52,268 nt of DNA from Geoalkalibacter_A sp034189505 (GTDB taxonomy: Bacteria; Desulfobacterota; Desulfuromonadia; Desulfuromonadales; Geoalkalibacteraceae), in the NCBI GenBank assembly GCA_034189505.1, contig JAXHUR010000014.1, positions 1 through 52,268 of the forward strand. Reading direction: 5' to 3'. A program made the translations under genes and the position numbers. Under the pieces are notes generated by a model. It made no database searches. It worked only from the letters and a program-made list of their open reading frames with translations, and was not told the DNA's origin. Below are positions 23,992 through 32,677 of this stretch, one piece after another; the first letter of the stretch is position 1; the number at the start of each line of letters is the position of its first letter.

Positions 23992-25602
23992 ATGAGTCTT
24001 GTTGGAAATCTGGAAGATCTCGGGCTTGGGGACATCCTCCAGATCGTCAGCCTGAGCAGAAAATCGGGAGTTTTGTCTCTTCAGCACAAGCAGAATGAAG
24101 GCAAAATCTATTTTTCAAATGGCCAGGTGATCAAAGCCTGGAGCAACATCGGCTACGATAATGTCGGAGATCTTCTGATCCGAAAAGGTCTGGTGACCGA
24201 CAGGCTGCTTGAAAGGGCTCTCGCGGTCCAGCGCAAAAACGGAATCAAAAAGCGCATCGGCGCCATTCTTTGCGAACATTTCAAGGTTCCGCGGGATCAG
24301 ATCGAAGAGACGGTTCGCGAGCAGACGGAACGGATCGTCTATGATTTTTTTACATGGGATGGCGGGACTTTTGAATTTGAGCTGGGTGAACCGGAAGAAA
24401 TTGCAGCCACCAATTTCAACCCATTGCAGTTCATGCTTGAGCAGGGGTTGAACCCTCAATGGCTTGCCCTTGAAGGAACCCGGCTGAAAGATGAATGCGA
24501 CGAAATCTATTTTTCGCGCAAGACTGAGCAGCCGGTTTCGGTCTGCGGACGAATTGATTCGCAGACCCGTTTGGTCCTGGTGGACGACGATTCCACAACC
24601 AACGATCTTCTCTATTCTCTGTTGCGCGAAAAAGGTGTAAACGTTGCCGCCTTCAGCGACAGCCGCAATCTTCTCGATGCGCTGGTGGGCTGGAGCCCTT
24701 CGGAACAGTCACCACCCTTTGTCATCGATCTGATTATGGCAACCCTGGACGGAGAAGGGATCTTCGGTGGCCTCGAGTTGGCAAAGATCATCAAAAAAGA
24801 GTGGCCGCGCCAGCGGATCGTTCTGATGTCCGATCATATCGACGCGTCGGTGAAAAATCGAATTGCCGGGCTCGACATCGAACAACTCATATCCAAGCCC
24901 TCGCGGAATTTGTTTGTCGAGGACTCGGAGTCGCTGGCAGTCCGCGATTTTATTGATAGACTGATCAGGATTGCCGACAGATCTGTCGAAGAGGAAGCTG
25001 CGATGTTTTTCGATATCGGCCGTGATCTCAGTCATGAAGATGGGGTCGATCTTCTCTCTCACGGCGAAACCGGGTCGGCAACTGATCTCAGCGTTAAAAT
25101 GAGGACGTTGGTCGAAGAAATCAGTTCGCCGCTGACGCCGGGGAGCATCGTGCTGCCGGCTCTGCAGCTGGCCGGGGAAATCTTTAACCGCGCCGTGATA
25201 CTGCGTTGCAGGCCCGGCGAGCTTGTCGGCATCGGGCAGTTCGGGCTGGAATCCTTCGCCGGTGATGCCGATGCAATGATACGGGAGACGGTCATCTCTC
25301 TTGCCGGAAACTCGGTTTTCTCCCGGGTCCTTGAGCAGCCCGCCCCATGTATCATCGCGCCTGAGAATTCGCCCGCGGAGAAAGATTTTTTTGGCCGATT
25401 GGGAGAGGGGCTTCCTGAAGAAATATTTCTTGGGCAGATCAAGTGCTTTGGTCAGGTGACGTATCTGCTTTACGGTGACAATTGCCCCGATAGCACCCCT
25501 ATTGCGGGTGTCGAACCATTGGAGATTTTTCTTCTGCTGGCTGGTCTCGCCCTGGAAAAAGAATTGTTGCAAAAAGAGTTGCACAGGTGTCAAGCCGTTT
25601 AA
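23992..25602 (+). CDS. DUF4388 (PatA N-terminal-like) protein with receiver domain
   Basis: A 536-residue signalling protein, first in the operon. Residues 1 to about 110 form a DUF4388 domain (LGDILQIVSLSRKSGVLSL and GKIYFSNGQVIKAWS), as in PatA-type regulators. Residues about 192-310 form a receiver domain with the acidic pair in VLVDDDS and a candidate phospho-aspartate D246 in PFVIDLIM; the later lysine is in LISKPSRN. The receiver departs from consensus around the phosphorylation loop. The C-terminal 200 residues were not recognised. The domain mix suggests it takes phosphoryl groups from the CheA encoded downstream, by inference. Confidence 0.75.
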   Translation: MSLVGNLEDLGLGDILQIVSLSRKSGVLSLQHKQNEGKIYFSNGQVIKAWSNIGYDNVGDLLIRKGLVTDRLLERALAVQRKNGIKKRIGAILCEHFKVPRDQIEETVREQTERIVYDFFTWDGGTFEFELGEPEEIAATNFNPLQFMLEQGLNPQWLALEGTRLKDECDEIYFSRKTEQPVSVCGRIDSQTRLVLVDDDSTTNDLLYSLLREKGVNVAAFSDSRNLLDALVGWSPSEQSPPFVIDLIMATLDGEGIFGGLELAKIIKKEWPRQRIVLMSDHIDASVKNRIAGLDIEQLISKPSRNLFVEDSESLAVRDFIDRLIRIADRSVEEEAAMFFDIGRDLSHEDGVDLLSHGETGSATDLSVKMRTLVEEISSPLTPGSIVLPALQLAGEIFNRAVILRCRPGELVGIGQFGLESFAGDADAMIRETVISLAGNSVFSRVLEQPAPCIIAPENSPAEKDFFGRLGEGLPEEIFLGQIKCFGQVTYLLYGDNCPDSTPIAGVEPLEIFLLLAGLALEKELLQKELHRCQAV

Positions 25603-25619
25603 CAAGGAGCATAGCGAGG

Positions 25620-25988
25620 GTGTCGAAAAAAATTCTTGTAACTGAAGACTCTTCCACGATGCGGGCCATGATCTGCGCGACCATCGAAGCTCTGGGTGAT
25701 TTCGATATTTTTGAAGCGCCCAATGGCTTCGAAGCGCTGCGGCTTCTGCCTCGTGAGAAATTTGATCTGGTCATTACCGATATCAACATGCCTGACATCA
25801 ACGGGCTTGAACTGGTCAGTTTTGTAAAAAACAACGATCAGTATCGCGCCATTCCACTGATTATCGTCAGTACCGAAGGAAGCGAACGTGACCGGAAGAA
25901 AGGGATGGGCCTCGGCGCCGATGCCTATCTGGTTAAACCTTTCGATCCCGCCGAATTGCAGGAACTGATCGAGAAGTTTCTTTCCTAG
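25620..25988 (+). CDS. CheY-like single-domain response regulator
   Basis: A 122-residue receiver without an output domain. D54 in VITDINMPD is the phosphorylation site; the acidic pair is TED at 8-10, the switch serine is in IVSTEG, and the conserved lysine is in LVKPFDP. The start is GTG at 25620 with AAGGAG upstream; the in-frame extension from 25587 is not needed. It sits between the DUF4388-receiver and cheA. It probably acts as phosphate sink or messenger for this CheA. Confidence 0.88.
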   Translation: MSKKILVTEDSSTMRAMICATIEALGDFDIFEAPNGFEALRLLPREKFDLVITDINMPDINGLELVSFVKNNDQYRAIPLIIVSTEGSERDRKKGMGLGADAYLVKPFDPAELQELIEKFLS

Positions 25989-25999
25989 GAGGCGTTGTT

Positions 26000-28072
26000 T
26001 TGGCGGACAAATCATCCCAGGCCATCAAGGAGTTTCTCGGTGAAGCCGAGGAGATACTCGAGAATCTCAATGCGGATCTGATGGAGTTGAGCCAATCCGC
26101 CGGCAGCGGCGATGCCAACCCCGAGCTGCTCAACAGCATCTTCCGCGGCGCGCACTCCCTTAAGGGACTCTCGGGCATGTTCGGTTTTTCCGATATCGCC
26201 GAACTCTCCCACCAGATGGAAAATGCCCTGGATCATCTGCGCCTGGGTAAAATCTCTTTTGATGAACCGCTGGTCGAGACTCTTTTCGATGCGTTCGAAA
26301 CCCTTGGAAAGCTTGTTTACGGCAAGGGGGAGGATGAGCAGTTCACCCTGGATGTCTCCGGCATGGTCAATCGCCTTGATGCTCTTCTCAAGGGAGAGGG
26401 GGGGGCCTTCGAGAAGGATCCCTTCGCCGACCTTGAAATTGATCGCTCCATCCTTGACGTCCTGACCGAATATGAAGAACATCGCCTGCTGGAAAACTTC
26501 AAGAAGAGGCGTAACCTTTTCAGAGTACAGGCCAGTTTTCCCCTGACCAGTTTCGACACGGACCTGGCCGCCATTACCGATGCGTTGAAAGAGGAAGGTG
26601 AAATCATCAGCACTCTGCCCAGTCCGGATTGTGAAATCGAAGACGGCATCGCATTTCAGGTTCTGGTGGGGACTCCGCTCGCTGAAGATGATGTGAAGGC
26701 GCTTCTTCATGACCAAAATGCCGCCGTTGAAGTGATCGATAGAAAGTCGACTGAAACCCGGGACAAGACTCCTGAAGCTTCCCCGGGAAAAGAGGAGCCG
26801 AAGGCAGAGACTCGGCAGGAGCCCGCCGACAGAGGAGAAAGAAGCGAGGATTCCGGTGGTGCAGGCATGCGCTCTATCAGCCGCATGGTACGCGTGGATA
26901 TCGACAAGCTCGATGTGCTGATGAATATAGTCGGTGAATTGGTCATCGCCAAAGGGACAATTACCGAGATCGCCGAAACTCTGCGTGTTGAAGGTCACGG
27001 TCTCGGAAGTGACCTGAGCAAGGCGACGCGTGTTTTGGAACGGCGTCTTTCCGAACTTCAGAAGGGCGTCATGGAAGTCCGGATGGTGCCCGTGCGCCAG
27101 TTGTTCGATAAAACCGCCCGCGTGGTCCGCAAGGTGGCTCATGACATGTTTAAGAAAATCGATCTTCAGATCCGGGGCGCAGACACCGAACTCGACAAGC
27201 TGATTATCGAAGATCTTTCCGACCCCCTTGTGCACATTATCCGCAATTCCGTCGACCACGGCATTGAAACTCCCGAGGAGCGGGTTGCCGCCGGAAAGCC
27301 GGAGACCGGCAATCTGCGCCTGTCTGCCGCCCAGAAGGGCAATCATGTCGTGATTGAAATCAGCGATGACGGCCGCGGCATCGATCCGGAAAAAATCCGC
27401 CGCAAGGCCCTTGAGCGCGGATTGATCGACGAAAAAACCGAGCTGAGCCGTGAGGAGGTCTACGATCTGCTGTTCATGCCCGGTTTTTCCACCGCCGACA
27501 AGGTCAGTGAGATTTCCGGGCGTGGAGTCGGCATGGACGTGGTCAAAAGCAATATTTCCGCCCTCTCCGGCATGATCGATATCGACAGCCGGGTTGGCGA
27601 GGGAACCACCCTTTCAATCACGCTGCCGATTACCCTGGCCATTATCAAGGCTCTGATCATCCGGGTACTTGACAATGAATTCGCGATTCCCATTACCTCC
27701 GTCATGGAAACACTGATGGTTGAGCCGGCCAGCCTGCGTACCATCGAGGGCCGCGAAGTTATGGAGCTGCGGCAGAGCACCCTGCCGCTTGTGCGGTTGA
27801 GCCGATTGTTTAACTTCCCATCCTCCAGAGAGCCGACCTCCGACAATTTTTTTGTTGTTGTCGTAGGGATGGCTGAAAAACGGTTGGGACTGATAGTCGA
27901 TGAACTGCTGGGGCAGCAGGATGTGGTTATCAAGCCTCTTGGCAATATTCTTTCTTTTGTCAAAGGATTCGCCGGCGCAGCAGAGATGGGGAACCGCAAA
28001 ACCATCCTAGTGCTCGATGTCGGCGGCCTGATGAGTGAATCGCTGCGGGGAGATATCTCGTCTCATGTATGA
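26000..28072 (+). CDS. cheA: CheA-type histidine kinase
   Basis: A 690-residue cytoplasmic kinase. Domains in order: HPt with phosphorylatable H52 in RGAHSLKGLSGMFG; a ferredoxin-like P2-type segment (about 170-235); an acidic low-complexity linker (about 245-290); the dimerization helices (MVRVDIDKLDVLMNIVGELV); the ATPase domain with HIIRNSVDHGIE, SDDGRGID and GRGVGMDVV; and a C-terminal CheW-like domain. Nothing essential seems missing. The start is TTG at 26000, preceded by AGGAGG. There is no receptor gene nearby to control it. Two CheW and two CheY-like proteins are encoded in the same operon. Confidence 0.94.
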   Translation: MADKSSQAIKEFLGEAEEILENLNADLMELSQSAGSGDANPELLNSIFRGAHSLKGLSGMFGFSDIAELSHQMENALDHLRLGKISFDEPLVETLFDAFETLGKLVYGKGEDEQFTLDVSGMVNRLDALLKGEGGAFEKDPFADLEIDRSILDVLTEYEEHRLLENFKKRRNLFRVQASFPLTSFDTDLAAITDALKEEGEIISTLPSPDCEIEDGIAFQVLVGTPLAEDDVKALLHDQNAAVEVIDRKSTETRDKTPEASPGKEEPKAETRQEPADRGERSEDSGGAGMRSISRMVRVDIDKLDVLMNIVGELVIAKGTITEIAETLRVEGHGLGSDLSKATRVLERRLSELQKGVMEVRMVPVRQLFDKTARVVRKVAHDMFKKIDLQIRGADTELDKLIIEDLSDPLVHIIRNSVDHGIETPEERVAAGKPETGNLRLSAAQKGNHVVIEISDDGRGIDPEKIRRKALERGLIDEKTELSREEVYDLLFMPGFSTADKVSEISGRGVGMDVVKSNISALSGMIDIDSRVGEGTTLSITLPITLAIIKALIIRVLDNEFAIPITSVMETLMVEPASLRTIEGREVMELRQSTLPLVRLSRLFNFPSSREPTSDNFFVVVVGMAEKRLGLIVDELLGQQDVVIKPLGNILSFVKGFAGAAEMGNRKTILVLDVGGLMSESLRGDISSHV

Positions 28073-28871
28073 GCGGTTTTACGGGCTTCGTGAAAAACCG
28101 TTCAGCAAAACCCCTGATCCGCGCTTTCTGTATCTGGGGCGTGCTCACCGGGAAGCGCTGGCGCGACTTCTTTTTGCGGTGGAAGAGCGTGACCCTGCAT
28201 TGCTGACAGGCGGAATCGGGTGCGGCAAGACCACTTTGTCACGGGCCCTGATGGATCATCTGGACAGCTCTTTTAAAATCATTCTGCTGATCAATCCGCG
28301 TTTGAGTCCCCTGGAATTTTTACGGGCGCTGGCGCGGCATCTCGGAATCGAGGCGCCTTCGGATTACAAAACCGATCTTCTGGAACAGATCGGCGAAAAG
28401 CTCTACCGACTCTATCAGCAGCAGATCTGCCCGGTTCTGATTATCGACGAAGCGCAACTTATTCCCTACCGGGAGACCTTCGACGAGATCCGGTTGCTGA
28501 CCAATTTTCAGCTCGATGATCGCAATCTCTTGAGCGTGATTCTCATGGGGCAGCCCGAACTTCGCCGGCGCCTGGCACATCCGGTCTATGAACCGTTGAG
28601 GCAGCGAATCGGCATGCAATATGACCTCAAAGGTCTTGAACGCGAAGATATCGACGCCTATCTGAATTACCGCCTCGAAACAGCCGGGGGGCAGGGAGGG
28701 CTTTTTCAGCCCGAGGCGGTCGATCGCATTTTCGCTTATTCGCAGGGCATTCCGCGTAAGATCAATCATGCCGCATCTCTGTGTCTGATTGAAGGCTTTG
28801 GCCGCGAAAGCAGAACTATCGACGCGGATATCGCAGAGGCTGTCATGGAAGAGCTTGCTCTTTTTGAATAA
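28065..28871 (+). CDS. ExeA/GspA-like AAA+ ATPase
   Basis: A 268-residue ATPase of the AAA_22/ExeA group. It starts with the family opener FYGLREKPFSKTPDPRFLY, followed by Walker A GGIGCGKTT (about 56-64) and Walker B LIIDEAQLI. The end is an ALPHA/helical lid segment with GIPRKINHAASL. In type II secretion ExeA helps build the secretin; here no membrane segment or peptidoglycan-binding domain follows, so it is a short cytoplasmic form. It overlaps cheA by 8 bp and lies before a CheW gene, so it appears to be part of this signalling unit. Its role there is unknown. Confidence 0.85.
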   Translation: MYERFYGLREKPFSKTPDPRFLYLGRAHREALARLLFAVEERDPALLTGGIGCGKTTLSRALMDHLDSSFKIILLINPRLSPLEFLRALARHLGIEAPSDYKTDLLEQIGEKLYRLYQQQICPVLIIDEAQLIPYRETFDEIRLLTNFQLDDRNLLSVILMGQPELRRRLAHPVYEPLRQRIGMQYDLKGLEREDIDAYLNYRLETAGGQGGLFQPEAVDRIFAYSQGIPRKINHAASLCLIEGFGRESRTIDADIAEAVMEELALFE

Positions 28872-28933
28872 CTCCGCAATATGTTCATCGATGCAGGTGA
28901 TTTGAATCTGAAAAGACATAAGGCGATGGCTTC

Positions 28934-29713
28934 ATGATCGATCTTGCAGACATTCGGAAAAAAGCGCAGAAGGATAAAGGCGACCAGGATCCCGTCGGCA
29001 AGGATACGCCTTGCGCTGATCCTACCTCTGTTGCGTCAGGGGATATGGGACTTCAGGAAAAGGATTCCAGCAACGCCGTGCAGGGCGTTCCGGCGGCCCG
29101 GTCCGAGCCCCGCAGCCCCCAGGTCCAGGTTGCTGAATCCGTCCGGAACTCAGCAGATGAGGCGGTTACTGAAGCAGACCCTCTGGAACGGCTGTTTGCC
29201 CAAATCGATGATTCGCGCCTTGCCACGGAGGAAGTCTACTTCAAAGGTCTCGGCACCGGAGGTGACCAGGGCAGTGAAGCGCGTCGCGAATGGCTGACAT
29301 TTTCTCTTGGGAATGAAGAATATGCTCTGGACATCGAAGGTGTGGTGGAGATCATCAAGCCGCGCTCGATATCACCGATCCCGCGGGTGCCCGGCTTCAT
29401 TCTCGGCATTATGAGCCTGCGCGGCGTAATCCTGCCTGTTTTTGATCTCAAGCAACGCCTCAAACTCGGACAGGTTGCTGAGGATCCTGCCAACCGTGTC
29501 GTCGTTTGTCAGGTGGGAGACCGGATTGCCGGTCTGCTGGTTGACAACATTTCACAGGTTGTGCGCCTGGCCGAGCGCAACATCGAACCGCCGCCGTCTT
29601 TGATGCCTGATCTCGATGTGGAGTTGGTAGCAGGCGTAGGGAGATATCAGGGGCATTTTCTTATTTTGTTGAATTTGGGAGGCATTCTTGCCGCTGAATA
29701 TTTCGGCGGGTAA
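28934..29713 (+). CDS. cheW: CheW-domain protein with long N-terminal extension
   Basis: A 259-residue adaptor. The CheW domain covers about residues 118-255, with WLTFSLGNEEYALDIEGVVEI, then PRVPGFILGIMSLRGVILPVFDL. The first 115 residues are hydrophilic and probably unstructured (many D, S, E, P and Q). CheW normally links CheA to receptors; with no receptor in the operon, the extension may carry another contact. It sits between the ExeA-like ATPase and a CheY-like gene, with about 60 bp before it. Confidence 0.88.
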   Translation: MIDLADIRKKAQKDKGDQDPVGKDTPCADPTSVASGDMGLQEKDSSNAVQGVPAARSEPRSPQVQVAESVRNSADEAVTEADPLERLFAQIDDSRLATEEVYFKGLGTGGDQGSEARREWLTFSLGNEEYALDIEGVVEIIKPRSISPIPRVPGFILGIMSLRGVILPVFDLKQRLKLGQVAEDPANRVVVCQVGDRIAGLLVDNISQVVRLAERNIEPPPSLMPDLDVELVAGVGRYQGHFLILLNLGGILAAEYFGG

Positions 29714-29728
29714 GGAAAGGAGCATTTT

Positions 29729-30100
29729 GTGGCCAAGAAGAAGATACTGATTGTCGAGGATGAGGAGAGTCTTCTCAAGCTCGAAAGCATATTGTTGACC
29801 AGCAAGGGGTTTCAAGTCAGTGGCGTGACCAATGGTCGAGAAGCGCTTGAGGCCATTGAAGAGGACCGACCCGACCTGGTTCTGCTTGATATCATGCTGC
29901 CTGAGATGGACGGCTTCGAGGTCTGCCGGCACATCAAGCAGAAGGCTGAAACCCGCCATATCCCGGTGATCATGCTCACCGCCAAGAAAACACGCGAGGA
30001 TATGGACAAGGGCCGTGAGGTCGGTTGTGACTGCTATATCACCAAACCCTTCAAGTCCGCCATGGTCATCGAGACGATTCAGAGGTATCTGGCCAAATGA
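29729..30100 (+). CDS. CheY-like single-domain response regulator (second)
   Basis: A 123-residue receiver. D54 in VLLDIMLPEMDG is the phosphorylation site, with the EDEE acidic group at 10-13, T in MLTAKKT and lysine in YITKPFKS. It is closer to transcription-type receivers than the first CheY-like protein at 25620. The start is GTG at 29729 after AAAGGAG. Its end overlaps the following cheW by 4 bp. Confidence 0.88.
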   Translation: MAKKKILIVEDEESLLKLESILLTSKGFQVSGVTNGREALEAIEEDRPDLVLLDIMLPEMDGFEVCRHIKQKAETRHIPVIMLTAKKTREDMDKGREVGCDCYITKPFKSAMVIETIQRYLAK

Positions 30101-30621
30101 ATTTTTCCGCCATGCAGAGTGATTCCAGTGCCGCCGCAAAAGAAGGGGGCCGGAACGAAATCCAGTTGGCATGCTTTCGCGTCGGGGAAGAACTCTACGG
30201 CCTCGATATCATGAAAATCCGCGAAATCATCAAGCCGCAAAAGCTCACTCCCGTGCCCAAAGCTCCCCCCTTTATCGAAGGGGTGATCAATCTGCGCGGC
30301 GCTGTGATTCCCATTGTCGATCTGCGGCGGCGCTTTGGACAGATGATCGATGACCATAACCGTCGTGCACGGGTGATGATCTGTTCACTCAGCGGCAAGA
30401 TCATCGGGATTGTGGTGGACGAAGTGATCGAGGTGCGCAATTTTACTCGCCGCGAAATCCAGCCGGCGCCGCAATTTCTCAAAGGTCGCGAAGCCGCCTT
30501 TTTTATCGGCGTGTGCCGGGTACGCGGTGAACTGACGATGATTCTGGATCTGGAACGAATATTGAGCTCGGATGAAAAAATCGACATTGAACGTATTCGG
30601 CAGACCGGCACTTCTTCCTGA
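30097..30621 (+). CDS. cheW: CheW-type adaptor (second)
   Basis: A 174-residue protein with one CheW domain (about residues 22-160): LACFRVGEELYGLDIMKIREII, FIEGVINLRGAVIPIVDLRRRFG and VVDEVIEVRNFTRREIQP. It lacks the long N-terminal extension of the first CheW in this operon (28934). Start overlaps the response regulator gene (ATGA). Two CheW proteins for one CheA suggests either two arrays or one structural and one specialised linker; this is inference. Confidence 0.92.
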   Translation: MNFSAMQSDSSAAAKEGGRNEIQLACFRVGEELYGLDIMKIREIIKPQKLTPVPKAPPFIEGVINLRGAVIPIVDLRRRFGQMIDDHNRRARVMICSLSGKIIGIVVDEVIEVRNFTRREIQPAPQFLKGREAAFFIGVCRVRGELTMILDLERILSSDEKIDIERIRQTGTSS

Positions 30622-30654
30622 ATTCTGGACCTGTTGTGAAATAATCCGCAATGG

Positions 30655-32670
30655 ATGACTGTCATGATTGAAAATGTGGAACCGATGCTGCGTTCTCCAC
30701 GCGAAGAAGAACGTGTTGAAGCCCTGCGGCAGATCATTGAACGCAAACTCGACATTGACCCGGTGCTGATGGCCGCATTGCTGGGCGACAGCAGCTGGCG
30801 CGTGCGCAAAGAGGCCGTCGAGTGTTATCTGACCGTTTGCGCCTTTAAAACAGATCCCCGCGAAATTGTTTCGCTGCTGCACTCCGACGACAACGCCGGG
30901 CTGCGCAATGCAGCCATGGAAATTCTTGTGCGTCTCGGCATCAGCGCCGTTCCCGCGTTGAAAGAGGAAATGGCCTGCGATGATCAGGATGTACGCAAGT
31001 TCGTGGTCGATATCATGGGTGAGATTGGCGATGAGACCTGCATTGGGCCACTGATTTATGCCCTTCAGGATGCAGATGCCAATGTGCGTACCGCAGCGGT
31101 CGAAAATCTCGGTAAGATCAAGGCGCGGGACGCGGTTCCGGCGCTGCTCGATGCCATGAGTGAGGACGATTTCGGATGGCGGTTTACTATCCTAGAAGCG
31201 CTGTGTTCCATCGGCGAGCGCATTCCGGTCGGCCCTCTCGTGCCATTTAAAAATGATCCCCTGCTGCGCAAGGCGCTGTTTGACTGCCTGGGAAGGGTCG
31301 GGGACCTGGGCGCTATCGATCTACTGATTGAAGGTCTCAGTGACTCTTTCCGGAAGACCCGCGAGGCTGCCGTTGTGGGGCTGGCCCGTCTCGGTGAGAG
31401 CCATCCTGAAGAGGTCGCTACTGCCCTGAATGCTCTTCGCGACCATGGAGTTGCACGCCCGCTGGTCGACTTGCTGGAGAATCGCGACCAGGAAGTGCGG
31501 ATGGCGGCCGTTGAGGTGCTGGGGCTCATCGGGGATGGCTCGGTTGCCGAACGCATGCTGCCACTTCTGGCGGACGAGGTCTGTGCTCAGAGAGCTCTGC
31601 AGGCGTTGAACAATTTCGGTGATGATGTGCTGTGCGATATGGTTTCACGCAATCTGGGCCGTGACCCGGATCAGGATATCTACCTGGTCTACCTCGCCGG
31701 CACCGGCCGTTGCGCCGCGGTCGCAGACCGTATCATCAGCGGTCTGACCCACGATGATGAGCAGATGCGCATGGTAACCGCCCGTTCCCTGGCGGCCATC
31801 GGTGGTCCGGAGTGTGTCGCCCCTCTTGTTGATGCGCTGCGGGTTGGTTCCGCCGATCTGATGGAGGTGATCGTTGACGTGTTGAGCAAGGTTGGGACAC
31901 GCTTTCCTGACCAGGTTTTTCAAGCGGCCGCTGCCCTGACCGATGATAGTCGTGACGCCATTCGAGCCGGTGCAGTCCAGATTATCGGACGACTGGGCGG
32001 TCCTGAGTGCCATGCGCGTCTCTCTCTGGCCTTTAAAGACGAATCAGCCCGGGTGCGCCAGGCTGCGCTCGGCACACTCGAGTCACTGCCGTGCGAAGAG
32101 CGCAACACTCTCCTGAAACTGGCCCTGACCGATGAGGATGCCGGGGTTCGTGCTTTGGCGGCCAGGAATCTGGGGGAGTGGGGCGCCGACTCCATGGTTG
32201 AGGCCCTGGCGCCTGCTTTAGCCGACGAAGATCTCTGGGTGCGGGCCAATGCGGTGCGCTCCCTGGGGAAAATGAACAGTGAAAGGGCGCTGACTCTGAT
32301 TTGTAATGCGTTGGAGGATCCCGTGGGCCTGGTGGCGATTGCGGCCCTGGAGACCCTGGGCGGCATCGGTGGACAGAAGGTCAACGAGGCTTTGGAAAAA
32401 GCCCTCGCTCATCCAGATGAAGAAGTGGTCAAAGCTGCTCTTCAGGCCCTTGCCGGGCGCCAGGATGGCCCCTGGATCGAAAAAGTTCTTTGCGCCATGA
32501 TCGACCATAAGCGCTGGGATGTTCGCCTGGCCGCCCTGGGGTTGCTCGACAACCGCCGCGTATCGCCGTTCAGAGATATCCTCGAGAGACGCCTGGAAGT
32601 TGAGGGCGACGACCTGGTTCAACGCAGGATTTCGGAACTTCTGACACGGCCCACGGCCGCGGAGAATTGA
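30655..32670 (+). CDS. HEAT-repeat protein
   Basis: A 671-residue alpha-solenoid made almost wholly of HEAT/PBS-lyase-like repeats of about 30 residues. Examples are VRKEAVECYL, VRTAAVENLGKI, VRMAAVEVLGLIG, VRALAARNLGEWG and VRANAVRSLGKM, repeated about 20 times. No enzyme domain, signal peptide or membrane segment was seen. Such solenoids are protein-binding scaffolds. It lies between cheW and cheR and reads in the same direction, so it probably scaffolds the signalling complex. Start 30655 is a reasonable choice; ATG at 30664 is also in frame. Confidence 0.9.
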   Translation: MTVMIENVEPMLRSPREEERVEALRQIIERKLDIDPVLMAALLGDSSWRVRKEAVECYLTVCAFKTDPREIVSLLHSDDNAGLRNAAMEILVRLGISAVPALKEEMACDDQDVRKFVVDIMGEIGDETCIGPLIYALQDADANVRTAAVENLGKIKARDAVPALLDAMSEDDFGWRFTILEALCSIGERIPVGPLVPFKNDPLLRKALFDCLGRVGDLGAIDLLIEGLSDSFRKTREAAVVGLARLGESHPEEVATALNALRDHGVARPLVDLLENRDQEVRMAAVEVLGLIGDGSVAERMLPLLADEVCAQRALQALNNFGDDVLCDMVSRNLGRDPDQDIYLVYLAGTGRCAAVADRIISGLTHDDEQMRMVTARSLAAIGGPECVAPLVDALRVGSADLMEVIVDVLSKVGTRFPDQVFQAAAALTDDSRDAIRAGAVQIIGRLGGPECHARLSLAFKDESARVRQAALGTLESLPCEERNTLLKLALTDEDAGVRALAARNLGEWGADSMVEALAPALADEDLWVRANAVRSLGKMNSERALTLICNALEDPVGLVAIAALETLGGIGGQKVNEALEKALAHPDEEVVKAALQALAGRQDGPWIEKVLCAMIDHKRWDVRLAALGLLDNRRVSPFRDILERRLEVEGDDLVQRRISELLTRPTAAEN

Positions 32671-32677
32671 TTCGTCA

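Noticed and set aside
30655..32670. Repetitive sequence that could suggest a CRISPR or tandem repeat array
   Set aside because: The periodicity is at the protein level (HEAT repeats of about 30 residues) and the DNA repeats are not identical.
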